Source of the DNA: Tilletia caries
Lineage: Eukaryota > Basidiomycota > Exobasidiomycetes > Tilletiales > Tilletiaceae
DNA length: 64,000 nucleotides
Reading direction: 5' to 3'
NCBI GenBank assembly: GCA_032718865.1
Contig: JALUTQ010000046.1
Location: 1,860,001 to 1,924,000 of the forward strand
Shown here piece by piece: positions 12,171-23,875 of this stretch. The notes beneath the pieces are model-generated. The model had not been told where the DNA came from. It saw only the letters and a program-made list of their open reading frames with translations, and did not search any database. Position 1 is the stretch's first letter, and every line of letters starts with the position of its first letter. The position numbers and the translations under genes are program-made.

Positions 12171-14070
12171 TCACGGCCGCTCGACGACAAGGAACGCCGG
12201 CACGCTCTTAACGTCCTCCCCATCATCCTCAAAAACAAGCTTATACGGCGCATTCAGCAGATCCTGCTCCTTCTTCGCCGCCTTCGTAGCCGTCATCTTC
12301 TGCAACCCGGGTCCACCGGAGACGATGGTCGCGCGGTAGAAACACGTCGTGTCCGGGTAGAGCGCCATCACTTGGGAGCCGGAGGTGTAGTCGTGTGAGG
12401 GCAGGGTTTGGACGGTCTCGGGGAGGGGGACGATTGCTTTTAGGGTTGTGTTCCATGTTCTGAGAGTTTCAGAGATCATCGGTGGGAGAGGGGTCAGCGT
12501 TCTGGTTCGAGAGGGGGTGTAGACGCTGATGCAACTCACGCTGGAGCGGTCTGATCCTCGTCTTCCAGGTCGCGGACCACATATCTACAGAATCGTAGAA
12601 AGACCAAAATCAGTCCTCTCCTTTCCATACTTAGAACTCGAAGAAGGAGCCCCACTCACCGATTCCGATCATTGTTAATGCACTCCTCCACAGTCGCCAT
12701 GATCCACGTCTCCCCCTCCTCATTCTCCGTAACAACCGGCTGCTGCCCACCCGGCCCCGGATTCCGCTTCGTCGGCTGCCGAAAGGCCACCCTCCTCCCC
12801 TTGCGCAGCGGCAGCTGATGCGCGAGCACCTCCCTCCTCGCCCGAGCTGGGTCGACGTAATCGCGCTCAGCTGCGTTGCTGGTGGACGAGGCGACGGATG
12901 CGCTGCCGCTGGGTACGCCGACGGAGCCGGATGCACCACCGGCGGCGGTGCTGGGTCCACCAGTGGCAGAGACGGGCGAGCTTCCGCGTCCGTCGTTGGC
13001 CGTACCCGTCGAAGAAGCCGTGGCCCTCCTTCCCTTGGGATTGCTGGTCCTCTTGGCCATCGCTGCCCCTGCCTTCGATCCGGACGACGAGGACGAGATG
13101 AGGCTGTCGAGACCGAGGCCGGAGAGCGTTGCCAGGCCAGATGTCTTGCCCTGGCCTGTGGAGGGGAGTACGCCTGGAAAGTCGGAGGGGTGGTGGGACT
13201 GCTGGCCGTGTGCGTGTGCGTGTGCGTGATGATGGACAGGCGTGCCGGAGCCTGAGGCTGAACCTGGTAATGGCGTCGTCCGCATCGTCGGCGACATGGA
13301 GCCCCGGGGCGGCGAAGCTTCTGTCCTCCTCTTCTTCCGCTTTGAGTCTGGGCAGACATGGACCAAGGAGAGGTTGAATGTAAGCTGGACGTCAGTACCT
13401 CAGCTCGCCAAGCCATCCCTCGCTCTCTTTCCGCAAGCTGAGCCTCTCCGCGCACGTACTCACCGCCATGATCCGGAGGCGCGCTGGTGAGAGCGATCAA
13501 TATGCTGAGCTGTTCAATGGCCGAATCAATGGCACTGCAAAAAGCATTCAAGGATGTGTTCAGCCCTTCCCATCCCTGCAAGCTCAGAAGGCCAAAGCAA
13601 GTGGGGGGAGAGAAAACTCACCCTTCCTCCGCCTCCCCCGTCGCAGTGGCCTCCTCGCACAGCTTCAAGATCCGCTCGTTCTCCTTAAACCGCTCCTCCG
13701 CGCCGACAAGATCTGGATCCAGCCCCTTCGCACTGGCGGCTTCCTTACTAGCTGCGGACGGCGGGGTGGCCAGTTGGGCCTGCAGCCGGTCGAGCTCGCG
13801 CAGAGTGCGCTCTGTGGTCGGACGCAGCTGTTCGAGGATACGAAGCTGCGCGCGTACTTTGTGCCATAGCTGCTGCTCGACGCCTGGATGAGGTGGACGG
13901 AGGCAAGGTGGGGGGGTCAATGCACGATGCTCAGCTGGGCGGGACAGGCGAGCGCGGGCACTTGACTCACTCTCGTCGGCCTGTGCTCCGCTGAGGAATG
14001 CGTTCTGGTGGGCTGCGGCTGCGGCTGCGGCGGAGGGCGCGTTGGCCTGGCGATCCTTGCGCGGTGGCAT
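12171..14070 (-). CDS. SGF29: SGF29, SAGA-associated tandem-Tudor chromatin reader
   Basis: Six exons (14070-13971, 13883-13622, 13534-13464, 13347-12660, 12584-12540, 12459-12171) give 484 residues. In yeast and mammals SGF29 recruits the SAGA acetyltransferase module by binding H3K4me2/3 through two Tudor domains. The C-terminal third shows the SGF29 pattern: RRVAFRQP, WIMATVEECINNDRNRYVVRD, a VMALYPDTTCFYRATIV block with the aromatic and acidic residues of the methyl-lysine pocket, and YKLVFEDDGEDVKSVPAFLV at the end. The N-terminal part has a predicted helical region rich in Leu, Glu and Arg (LWHKVRAQLRILEQLRP) that would serve as the SAGA docking coiled coil. Between them is a long Ser/Pro/Gly/His linker with basic KRKKRR. 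The exon of 45 bases (12584-12540) is unusually short. It is divergent from the dioxygenase gene; the two starts are about 130 bases apart. Confidence 0.88.
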
Positions 14071-14198
14071 TGTTGCTTCGCTTGGGCTGAGCGAGTGGTG
14101 ATGGTGATCTGGCTCGACGCTGGATGAGCTCAAGCCAGCTGAGGATGAGCTCGAGCGACGAAGACATACGATCAGCAGGAGAGAGAGACAAAGGAGAA

Positions 14199-15537
14199 AT
14201 GACTGAGGTGCATCGCTTCCCCTTCGCCGACAGCGCCGCGCTCCAGACGCTGCGGGACGGCTACGAGCGCGACGGCTTCGTCATCGTCGATGGCATCTTC
14301 GTCTCTCCGGACGAGATCGAAGAACTCAAGACAGCCGCGGCCGACGTCGTCCAGCTCACCCGCGACGGACAGTGGCCGCACCGGCGCGTCGTCGGCAAGC
14401 AGTTCCCCCCCTTCGACCAGGTCACCCAGGACTACTGTGAGTTCGAAGGACAGCCAAGAGCGCATGTTATCTTACATAGGTGCGCTGATAACCCATTCCT
14501 CCTTCTGCTTCCCAACCCAGGGGGCGTCCAGCATCTGATGTCGCCCTCCCTGCCTCACTCGGCCCTCTTCACCGCCTTCTACGGCTCCCGCGTCCTCGAC
14601 GTCTCCTCCGCCCTCCTGTCCGTGCCCGTGCAAGACATGCAACTAGAGCTCTTCAACCTGCTCATCAACCCAACCCAGCACGCCTTCGCCCTCGGCTGGC
14701 ACAGGGACGACATCAAGCCCGGCATCGGCACCGAGGACGAGAGACGGGTCCTGATGGCCGATCAGGCGCGAGCGGGCGCGGCTAAGGATGGTGGGGGGAT
14801 TCAGTGGAATGCGGCTTTGTATGATGATGCGTGTTTGTTCGTCGTACCTGGCACCCATCGACGGGTACGGACTGAGCGGGAACGAGTGGCGAATGCGACG
14901 CCCCCGCCGGCTCCGACTCCCATTCCACAAGGCAGGGACCTCAGCGCAGTCGAAAGGGAGGCCCTCGATGGGACCTGGGACATCGATCCTCCCACCACGC
15001 GTCGGGTCATCTTGAAAGGTAAGCCCGCCCGACCTCCAGCGCATCAGGAACAGGACATCCATACTCAAATGTCTCCCATCTACAATCAAACCCACAGCGG
15101 GCCAGTCAGCTTTCTACTCCCAGCGGATCCTACATCGAGCTTCGTACCTCCCCAACCAAACCCGAGCCACCCTCCACGGCTGCTACGGCGAATCAGGCAC
15201 TGAACCTACGTCCGATGTATCCGCAAAGCAATCGGAAACAACAACAATCTCCCCTGGATCGGGATCGACATCGGCAACGTCCGTGGGCGAGCAAAGAGCG
15301 CGGAATGTCCTCCAGCATGGCGTGGAGTGGATGAAGGACCCTGCCTTTGGAGCTTCGTTACCAGACAGGCTGCGTCCCAGTGAGTACACACATTTCCTCT
15401 TCCTGACTTTGGAAGCGGCCCTGGAAGCGGCCCTCGGTCCTGACACCCTTTCCTCACCTTCTTTAGTGTGGGAGAACCTGCTTCGTATGGAACGACAATG
15501 GGCGGGCAAGAACCTGGGATTCAGCCTCGACAACTAG
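14199..15537 (+). CDS. Phytanoyl-CoA dioxygenase (PhyH) family protein
   Basis: Four exons (14199-14436, 14521-15018, 15098-15379, 15467-15537) give 362 residues. Members are Fe(II)/2-oxoglutarate dioxygenases that hydroxylate varied substrates. Supporting features are DGFVIVDGIFVSPDEIEEL near the N terminus, the metal-binding HxD in FALGWHRDDIKPG, an Asn/Ala-rich WNAALYDDACLFVVPGTHRR strand typical of PhyH folds, and a later IL-HR-S pattern (RILHRASYLPNQTRATLHG) giving the distal His and the 2-oxoglutarate Arg. The substrate cannot be told from sequence. In-frame ATGs at 14124 and 14145 would lengthen the N terminus; 14199 is preferred because the fold starts just after it. The C-terminal segment after residue 270 is a Ser/Thr-rich linker followed by a short conserved-looking tail. 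Confidence 0.8.
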
Positions 15538-15984
15538 GCAAATCTCCTTCATCCTTCTCCGAGTGCCCCTCGTTCCATTCCCTATACCGGATCTATCTCT
15601 TTCTCCCCTTCACAAAGAAAACCACGGACTAACCTTCCAATTGGAGCCTGCAGCCTGACGTGGACTAATTCCTGTATTTCTATCTTTTCTCTTGATCATA
15701 CACAAAGAACCTCTTTCACTGTCCAGTAGTAGATTTGGATGTGCTTCATCATCATCTTTTTTTGGGAGATTGAGGGCGAAAGGCTCAGCGCTGAGAAAGG
15801 AAAGCGGAAAGCCTGCCCGTACGGTATTCATACAAGTTCGTGAAGACGTGTTGTCCACCCCTTCGTTTTCCCGGCCCCCGTGCATGCCCGTCCTCCGACC
15901 CGCCTGCCTCCACCGCTCAGCGCCTCTCGGTACGGCCGCACTTGTGTACACACGTAGTAAAGCCCGGCCACATTGGGATTCGCC
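15538..15984. other. Convergent 3' intergenic region
   Basis: The 3' flanks of the PhyH-like gene (plus) and the p24 gene (minus) meet here. No coding or repeat structure seen. Confidence 0.5.
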
Positions 15985-17027
15985 TCAGTCGATGAGGTAC
16001 TTGCGCTTGAAGAAGGAGCGGAGGTGGAGGATCTGCCATGCTCCGAGACCGATGAGGGCGATCAGCGTGATCCAGGCAAAGTTCTGCACGCGCTGACTTG
16101 TCACTTCTGTAGAACGGGGAGGACCCGAGAGGAAGGGAGGAGGGTAATCAGCTGTTTGTCTCTGTGCAGGGGGGTGGGTGCCTCACGAGCCCCTTCTCTA
16201 AAGCAGGAAGAGAGCAACGCACCGTTGGTATCGCGCATCTTCATCTCCCGCTTCTTCAAGTACTCCATCTCGTCCAAAATCTCCTTGGCGACCGCCTCCA
16301 ACTTGCGCATCTCCGTATCCAACCCGGACAGACTCTCCTGATTCGCAATCGCATTATAATCCACCGCCTCCGCCCCAATGTCCACATCCAGATCAATCAG
16401 GTACTTGTGCTTCTCCGCATCGTGCTCCCGGACCTCTTTGCTGAGTGTGTTCTTGAGACAGACGCCCAGGTCCGCGTGAGAGTGCGTGTTAATCGCCATC
16501 CGAGTCTCGCCGCGGATCGCCTTCTTGGAGAGGTAGACGTTGTTGTGGTGCGAGCCGTCGACGATCTCGATGTCGAGCTGCATGAGCGGGTCCGAGTCCG
16601 CGGGCGCCGTGGTGGTGAGCGCGTCCGGTGAGGAGGAGGGCACGGCGTTGATGGTCACCACGACGAGCGTGTCGGAGAGGGCGTAGTTCCAGATACACTT
16701 CTGGTGCGAGCTGTGGTGTGCGGAGAGCTCGAACTTGATCGCGTTTGCGCTGCTGGGGAGCAGGAGGAGCTGGAGGGAGAGGAGGACGAGGAAGAGAGAT
16801 GCGCTGCCCAGCAGCGTTCGAGACCGTCGCGATGCTGAAGAAGCTGAAGCCGAAGCTGAAGCTGGAGCTGATGCTGGAGCTCTTGCTGCTGCCTCTGCTG
16901 GTCTCCTCCGCGCGCTCGATGAGTATGCGCCGCCTGCCCGTCCCTGCTGCCGCTGCTCCTTCTCCACCGCCGCTGAGCCTCGGTAGGTCGAGCTCGTCGT
17001 CGTCGTCGTCGTCATCGTCATGATCAT
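15985..17027 (-). CDS. ERV25: p24/EMP24-family cargo receptor, Erv25/TMED10 (delta) type
   Basis: Two exons, 17027-16223 and 16106-15985. p24 proteins cycle between ER and Golgi in COPII and COPI vesicles and select cargo such as GPI-anchored proteins. Visible in order: a hydrophobic signal sequence (LFLVLLSLQLLLLPSSANA), the GOLD domain starting IKFELSAHHSSHQKCIWNYA with the paired cysteine in GVCLKN, the coiled coil (GLDTEMRKLEAVAKEILDEM...MKMRDTNEVTSQRVQNF), a single membrane helix (WITLIALIGLGAWQILHL) and a cytosolic tail RSFFKRKYLID containing the FF and basic COP-binding signals. The exon junction falls in the coiled coil at TN-E, as in many homologues. Odd: about 65 residues of Thr/Ala/Ser repeats precede the signal sequence. 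Either the true start is in an unseen upstream exon or the leader is unusually long, so the start is uncertain. Confidence 0.87.
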
Positions 17028-17404
17028 CGCCGCAGCTGCTGCTCGAGTTCTTGTCCGTGTGCTGTGCTGTGTGCGAGAGAGAGCGAGTGCAAGGCGAAGC
17101 TGGAAGATGACAGCAAGAAGCAAGAAGCCCGCGCTCGAGCTCGTCCCCGTTTCGTTTCCCCACCGACGTGGATGTCGCTCCGCTTTCTCGGCCGAGTCAG
17201 ACTCACAGCTCACAATGAATTTCCCTGCCAAATCAAATAATAAAAATGTACGAGTACATATCGTGTCCCTTGACCCGTCTCGATTTACGAGGTTGTAGAA
17301 CTGCGAGAAGAACATGTTGTCGGATCGAAGGCAGAAGTCGAAAGTGGGGAGCGACGGAGAACAGGGGGAAGCTTCCGGCTTCAGGCTTGCGGCCTCCCGA
17401 CTTC
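17028..17404. other. Intergenic region between the p24 and GRAM-VASt genes
   Basis: It contains the 5' flank of the p24 gene and the 3' flank of the upstream minus-strand gene. No separate gene seen. Confidence 0.4.
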
Positions 17405-18257
17405 TCATCCTCGAATGTCGTCCTTCAGCTTCGCAATCTTCGACTCCGCATCATTGATCATCGCCATCAAGTTCTTGATCTCGTCCACCTGATCGCCCAC
17501 CGAACCCTTCGCCTTCGCCTTCCCCTTGCCGCCACCGCTTCCCCCTCGCTCTTGTTGTTGGTGTTGACGTTTCTGGTCCACAAGCCCTGCATCGGGCGTA
17601 GCAGGACCATTGCCGAAGTGCTCTCGAAGCACCTCCCGCATCGCAGCAGCCAGTGCATCCGACGAAGCATCCCCCGCGCCCCCTCCTCCCCCTCTTCCTC
17701 CCCCAGCAACATGCCCATACCCCCCCTCCCTCACATCCCTCCACCCCGCACCCTCCCGCGAATACCCCATCCCATCCTTCCGATACCCCGCCGGCGGCTC
17801 CCGAATCGTAAGCGCCCACATGTTCGACAACAGCAGCACGACCACCACCGTGCCCAGGATGAGCATCGACGGAGACGCGCCCGAGACGGCGTCCATGAGC
17901 ATGCCAAGGCCGTCCGAGACCGCGCCGGTGACCATGTCGAGGTAGGTTGAGAACATGCCGCCCGCTGCGCTTGCTCCTCCTTCTCCGCTGCTTCCACCCG
18001 CACCGCCGCTTCCGCCCGCATCTCCCGTCTTCGAATCGGCGCCTGAGTTGCCCTCCTTCTCGCCGGAGTCGCCTTGTGCGCCGTCGACAGGGCTGCCGGC
18101 ATCAGCACCGGTCCCGTCCTCAACAACGGCTTCGTCGCCTTCTTCCTTGAATTCGCTCGCGTGCTCCTTCAGATATACGTGAATGGCGTCATTGAGCTCC
18201 TTGTAATACTGCCGCTGCCCATCAATTGAAGCCTTGTCGATTATGCCTGCAACAAGA

Positions 18258-18303
<46 letters not shown>

Positions 18304-20335
18304 AACAAACCAGTCAGCTTAAGCTCGTACGTGATCTCAGCAGCAGCACGCAACATCTCTCACCCTTAATCATACTGCGCCCTGACCACTCCACCGTACA
18401 GCTGACGAAGATCTTCGTCGTGTTCCCCCCAGCCCAGCTAAAGCACGTCCGCGTCTTGGTCGCAAAAATACCCCCATTCGGCACGTCCGGCGTCCGAGTC
18501 GTCGTCAGCGTAGTCACATAGTCGTCAAAGTCGACGTGCATCGTCTGGTCGGTGATGATACACTTGGCCTGCTTGGGCCCGAAGCTGCCTGTGAGCGGCT
18601 TGATGTACGACATCGAGCGCGAGAGTGTCTTCTGGCTGCTTGCGTCGGGACACCAATCCGACATTTGCAGATCTGCGGTCGTACGTAATATGAGTCAGGG
18701 ACGTACGTCGATCTCCGAGTCTAGACAATGAAACACTCACCCATCAGCTTCTGATTGTTGTTCCAGAAGTCCTTCATGAACCCGCTCGAGAACAGCAAGT
18801 TGTACATCTTCTCCGGTACAGCCGGATACTTGTTGTCCAGCACAACAGTCGGATAGTGCTCTTTGTTCTTCTCGCATGAGCACGTCGTCGGCCGATGAGC
18901 GGCCTTCTTGGCTGATTGGGACCCATTCCCACCAGAAGGCCCCGAGCCAGAGCCCGTCCCTGCAGCGGAGGTGGGACCGTCCCCATCCTTCTCAGCTACA
19001 TTGTCATCGCCCGTCTGAGAACGAGAAGTATCCCCACCACTCTTCCCAGCCCGCTTCAGCTTGTCCTTCAAGCGCAGCTTTTTGGTGTTCTTGCCCGCCT
19101 GATCTTGCGACTCGTCCGCCAGACTGTCGCCCTTCTCCGACTCGTGCACGGAATCGTCGTCGCTGAAGTCCGGCATGGCGTCGAAGTTGCTCCGGAAGTT
19201 CGGGTGGAAGAGCCGCCAGATGTCGGCGATCAGGTCGTAGGCTGTGTCGCGTGACAGGAAGGACGTGAAGGTGTGCTGCAAGGAGGGACGTGGAAGGGCA
19301 TTTAGTACAGAAATACAGGCTGACACGACCTCATCCGGGAGACTGAGTCCTGGCACCTACTTTTGCGTGCAGAGTTGAAATTTGGATGGCATTCGGAATG
19401 ACAAAGGCGGTCATCCGCTTCTCAATCGACACAATATCAGTGAATGGGATGACGACCTGTAACGTGCAAACATCTTGTGAAAGGCGTCAGAAAGGTTAAT
19501 GCCTCTGGCAGGAGAGGAAGGGGGAGGACCAGCTCACGTTGGTAACCCATCCGAAGATGTTGGCGTTGAATGCCAAGTGGTTCTCAGACACGTATACCCG
19601 ACCCTGCACCAAGATATCCCTAGCCAGAGCGCACGCATAATCTGGAGAAAGACGCAGGGCAAATCAGCATCGGAAATTCCAAAATCAGAAGCAATGTGGC
19701 AAAATGAACGAAACCATGGACGTACCTTCGATCAAAAAGTCATCCTCAGGCACATTCGGAAACATCTGATGGAACGCATTATTCCGCTTCGTGCTCGCGA
19801 CCGCAAAGCCCGTCACGAGCGGCGTCTCCCCAACGGTCGAGTACTGATGATCATGCCTGTTCGCCGTCCTATTCGAGCTCGGGGACACGGGCGCAGCCAT
19901 ACCATCGCCCTCATGCCATCGACTCGGGAAGATCTCGTTGTCGTCGAGGGTAAGACCTTCTCCCATCCCCGAAGGGCTGAGGCCGCCGATGGCTCCGATC
20001 CCACTCGGCGTGAGGACCGGCTGTGGAAGTGGCGTTCCCGGCGTACGCGCGCCGAGCTGCTGAGCGTAGTCGAAGCTGGCGCCAGTGGAGCCGAGAGCAG
20101 TCTCGAAGGCGGCAGTGAGACCGGCCGCGAGGGAGTTATTGTCTTGCTTGGTCATTCCTGGTCTCTTGGCGGGGGCCCTGATGGGGGATGCGGGCGTTGA
20201 GGCGGCCTCGCTCGCGAAGGCCCGATGGGAGCTCGCGGAGGAGGGCCGGCGGGAGGTGCTCGTGGTGCTGACACCGGGAGGCGCGAGTCCGGAGCTGTTG
20301 CTGTAGTCGGGGGCGTCGCTGCTGCTGGTCACCAT
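17405..20335 (-). CDS. GRAM-VASt domain membrane protein (Lam/Ysp/GRAMD-type sterol transfer protein)
   Basis: Six exons (20335-19726, 19641-19538, 19456-19361, 19275-18741, 18672-18364, 18246-17405) give 831 residues. Lam/GRAMD1 proteins sit in the ER at membrane contact sites and move sterol. A Ser/Pro-rich N terminus is followed by a GRAM domain (residues about 195-300: NNAFHQMFPNVPEDDFLIE, LVQGRVYVSENHLAFNANI, VIPFTDIVSIEKR), an acidic and basic linker, a VASt (StART-like) domain (PEKMYNLLFSSGFMKDFW, MSYIKPLTGSFGPKQAKC, MIKGIIDKASIDGQRQYY), an acidic Gly-rich linker, and one transmembrane helix near the C terminus (SMLILGTVVVVLLLSNMWAL) followed by a Gly-rich tail and a coiled coil. Only one VASt domain is present, as in Lam5/Lam6. 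One intron contains a GA tract (18263-18300). Sterol transfer is inferred from the family. Confidence 0.87.
18263..18300. repeat. GA dinucleotide microsatellite
   Basis: An uninterrupted GA run of about 36 bases inside the fifth intron of the GRAM-VASt gene. On the coding strand it is a polypyrimidine tract next to the splice acceptor. Confidence 0.8.
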
Positions 20336-20589
20336 CGCGCTGTTCCTCGTTGTTGTCTGTTGTCGTGGTAGGAACGAAGGATGGAAGGGAAGCATGGACG
20401 TCAGGAAGCAGGAAGCACTACTCTCGGTCCTCGGCGGAGACGTGGTGACCTCATTTCTTTGCATGTCGGCGATCTTCGGCCCGAGCTTCACCGAAGCCCA
20501 TCTCGACCTCGAATGGTCGAATCCCATTCATTTGACAGTTGACACATTCTCGAACCAATCCTGCTTCCTTCCGTAAATCCGTTCTGCTC
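20336..20589. promoter_or_regulatory. Divergent intergenic region, GRAM-VASt gene and TAD2
   Basis: 254 bases separate the two divergent start codons, so both promoters must lie here. No TATA box was identified. Confidence 0.4.
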
Positions 20590-21585
20590 ATGGCATCCTC
20601 ATCCACATCGCCAGCGCCAGCGGTCCTGCCCCCGCCGCCCGGTGGCTCGCCTGCTAAATATATCCCTCCCGAGTCGCAGTCCGAAGAAGATCTACGATGG
20701 ATGAAGGAGGCGATCGGAATGGCCCAGGAAGCCATGGACAACGCGGAAGTTCCTGTTGGCTGTGTCTTTGTTCGCGGTGGGGAGGTCATTGGGGCGGCTA
20801 GGAATAGGACGAACGAGTTCATGAACGTGAGTTTTCCAGTCTGTTCTTTCCTTGGGGGTTGTTGTAACTCGTAGCTGAATTGCTGTGAATTTCCCTTGAA
20901 TGAAGGCCACACGACATGCCGAGCTCGAAGCCATCGATTCGATCCTGCATCGCTTCCCGCCCCAACGACCCGACTTCGGCCTACATCCTACCTCAGCGAC
21001 TCACTCGGCGGACCGGTCGAACATCTTCCAACAGACGACGCTCTACGTCACCATCGAGCCCTGCATCATGTGCGGCGCCGCATTGCGAGAGATCGGTATC
21101 AGACGAGTCGTCTTTGGAGCCGGGAACGAACGCTTCGGTGGGAATGGGAGTGTGTTGGCCCTTCATGACGAGTGAGTTTGTTCTCCCTTTCCACCATTCT
21201 TATTGGTCCATGGCTGGCTGATGAAGTGATCAATGTCACACAGTCCGGCCCTAGTCAATTCGCCCCCGTATCGGTCAGAAGGAGGATACTACCGCGAGGA
21301 AGCCATCATGCTCCTGCGCAAGTTCTACATGACAGAGAACACAAATGGTAAGAAAAGGCAGGAGACCAGCTCAAGACTCCCGCTGCCTGCTGATAAACTC
21401 ATGTGCTTATTCGACCCCTGCAAAAGCACCCGTACCGAAGACCAAAGCGCGCCGAGTACTGAAGACGAACATACAGCGTGAGCCTCGATTCACCAGTCCT
21501 ACTGCCGGCGTTCCACTCCGAAGCTTATCTTTCTCTTTCGCTCTTCTTTGCAGCTCCTGGTGTATCCATGTATCAGCATCAATAG
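20590..21585 (+). CDS. TAD2: TAD2, catalytic subunit of the tRNA-specific adenosine-34 deaminase
   Basis: Five exons (20590-20826, 20906-21171, 21244-21347, 21427-21477, 21554-21585) give 229 residues. With Tad3 it converts A34 to inosine in tRNA anticodons. The zinc-dependent deaminase motifs are intact: ATRHAELEAID (HAE, with the proton-shuttling Glu) and TIEPCIMCGAALRE (PCxxC). The family segments AEVPVGCVFVRGGEVIGAARN, VVFGAGNERFGGNGSVL and YYREEAIMLLRKFYMTEN also fit. The last 51-base and 32-base exons are inferred: an unspliced reading would add about 40 Ser/Phe-rich residues unlike the family, whereas splicing gives the usual short basic tail (KTKARRVLKT) and a stop. The exact C terminus is therefore less certain than the rest. 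Confidence 0.88.
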
Positions 21586-22177
21586 AGTCAAGCACTTGCT
21601 TTATACCCTGACCGGTTTTCGTACCACCTCTGTTCCTCCTCGAATCATCCAACGCACCTCGATCATGCGTACCCGGCAATATCTCGCCTTACGGCGGGGC
21701 TAATCAGGCAAGCTCACTTCCTATTCTTCCTCGAATGTGGTGTGTATATCGTCTCGAGGCATATCCTCGCATCTTTGACTCAGTCTGAACCTTTTTTGTT
21801 TCTTTCACAGCCCCTTGATACTCGGAATGGACCTGGATTTTTCGGAACATTGCTTCTTACGGATGCGCCTCTTGCTCGACCTCGCCATACCGACGAACTT
21901 GCTCGTGAGGCACAGGAAGTATGCAAACTTCGTGTCATCGCTCTGCTGGACGGCTTAAACGTCGTGTGAGGCGGGCATGAGCAACCGAATCAACTGTAAT
22001 CAGCTGGAGGATGATCTCAGAACGATTCAGAACATTAATTCACACTTCACTCCCAGAGCAGGCAAGAGATGTAGGTAGGCAGAGAGTCTCATGTCAGGTA
22101 GTCGAATAGAGATGAAGGAGAAACAGCTTCACAAGGTCTGATATCTGATGGCGAGGACAACTTCAAGGGGACGCAGC
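21586..22177. other. Intergenic region, no gene seen
   Basis: The 3' flank of TAD2 up to the left edge of the inverted duplication. No supported gene. Confidence 0.4.
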
Positions 22178-22845
22178 GGGTTGGAAAGGGATCATTCAAG
22201 ATTCAGATTGATACAAGAGAGAAAGCGTTTACACATTTGATTGTTGATCGAGCCGAAGAAGGCATCCGTCTAGCACGAGATGTCGATGTTGATGCCAGCG
22301 TTGGGGCTGGAGTCGTACCGCTGGGACGAGTAGTCGTCCGGCTTGTAGAAGGCGTTGTTGGGACCGCAGTTCGGGTTGTCGCACGTCGCCGACGAGCCGC
22401 CGGGGGTCATCGTGAACGAGGCACGGCCGGAGTAGGCGTGGGGCAAGATCAGAGTGCTGCAACAAAGGAAGGAGTGGAAGGGCATGCCAAGGTCAGCAAT
22501 TCAGGTGAAGTTGAGGAATCAACGGAGAGAGAGTGTGGATTGGGAAGGGAGAGAACTCACATGTCACCAGTGGAGTAGCCGCCGTTGAGGGTGAACTCGA
22601 CCGAGATGCAGTTCGTCCCGTTGATGTCGCAGTTCTGTCCACCAGACGCAATCCCGCCGTTGACGTCCTGGTTGAAGGTGTACGAGCCAGGGCCGTAGTT
22701 GCCGATGCCGGGCAGCTGCATGACGGCCGAGGGGCAGTTGGAAGAAAAGTTGATCGTGTGCGATGCCAGAGCGGAGGTGGCGAGGATGGCAAGGGCGGCG
22801 AAGCGGGCGAACATCTTGTGTATGAGTGAAAAGGTTTGGGAGAGG
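22178..22845. repeat. Left arm of inverted gene duplication (secreted protein gene)
   Basis: About 668 bases match the reverse complement of 29331-29999 almost perfectly. They cover the whole two-exon secreted-protein gene, its intron, about 30 bases of 5' leader and about 90 bases of 3' flank. The intron copies differ only by two single-base indels and one substitution. Similarity stops abruptly on both sides, so the promoters are not part of the duplicated unit. Confidence 0.9.
22270..22814 (-). CDS. Small secreted cysteine-containing protein, copy 1 (glycopeptide/thaumatin-like group)
   Basis: Exons 22814-22561 and 22456-22270 give 146 residues. A signal peptide (MFARFAALAILATSALA) is followed by SHTINFSSNCPSAVMQLPG. 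Six cysteines appear in the mature protein and the C terminus is ISC. Conserved segments are GNYGPGSYTF, SVEFTLNGGYSTGDI, SGRASFTMTPGGSSATC and CGPNNAFYKPDDYSSQRYD. It differs from the inverted copy at 29361-29907 by only a few residues (for example Phe5 versus Leu5, and Leu-Pro versus Thr-Ser just after the exon junction). The fold is expected to be thaumatin-like or glycopeptide-like by resemblance to basidiomycete secreted families. Function unknown. The gene has its own TATA-like box at 22955-22966. Confidence 0.82.
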
Positions 22846-23875
22846 AGAAGGCTTTGGAGTTGAAGGAGTTGAAGGAGTATAGATGTGTGTATGTGTGGTA
22901 GTCTGTAGTGGTGAGGGGATCAGAATGCAAGAAGTAAGTTCGAGATGGGAGGTGTTATATACCTTTTGGAGGGGCGTAAGAGTGTGGTTTGAAGGATTCT
23001 GGAGACTGTAGGAAGCGTCAGGGAATGGTCAGCCTGAGGTACCAATCACCCGCAAAACTCTTGCCGTGCGAGATTGAGATTCTGGGGGACAACATCGTAC
23101 AGAGGCGGCAAGGGCGCAGGGCAGGGAAGTTCAAGCGCTCAGGCGAGCCGCAAGACCGTCGTTCATGAAAATGATGAACGCCAATAGTTGCCCATGAGGG
23201 CGGGCTGAGGCGCTGACGGTAGTGGCGGATGTTGATTCGACGATGAGTTTGCTGCCTTGGCGAAGGAGGCACAGGTATCGAACGTCAAACGCATGGTTAA
23301 CCTTCAAGGTCCGCCACGGAGGAACCAAACGGCTGAACGATAAGGTTGATATTGATGCGGTGCCTGTGGACGATGAGAATTATCCAGGAGACCTTGTTGC
23401 TGCTGGAAGGAGACTTTCACAATTCAGTCGATGCTGTCCGGGGCTCCGAGGTTGTGCAGCCAGCAGCAGTCCTTGGGGCGGCTACTGATGAAGTCTCGCC
23501 TATGCTGTCCCATTGAGGGCAAGTCGAGGCAGGACGCAAGGATCTCCTGAGTACTGAGTCCTCGCATGCGCGTTCGAAATGGAGATCTTCTTGGGTGGGT
23601 ATCACTAGTCTTCTGCCCAGAACCGTCCCGCCGGGACAAGCGCAGTAGGATGCACAATGAGGAAAGCGTCTTTGAGAATGTGCGATCAGGTGCGTCAGCT
23701 GTCAGCCGCGGCCCGCGAGGTTCATCCTGAGTGGCTGTGGAAGAGTTCGATGAGAAAGAAGAGGCTGAGTGCTGCTGACGATGGAGGCTGGAAGTCTGAA
23801 CGGCGGAAGGTGAAGCGTGGGAAACATGACTGAGACAAATTGATATCCTATTCGTTTGTTTGTTGCGTTCACATC
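22846..23875. other. Intergenic region between secreted-protein gene copy 1 and the CACTG element
   Basis: It includes the promoter of copy 1 (AAAAGGTATATAA on the minus strand near 22955-22967). The rest has no reading frame with recognisable features. Confidence 0.4.
22955..22966 (-). promoter_or_regulatory. TATA box of secreted-protein gene copy 1
   Basis: AAAGGTATATAA on the minus strand about 141 bases before the ATG. It lies outside the duplicated unit yet matches the AAGGTATA core upstream of the three related secreted-protein genes. Confidence 0.55.
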
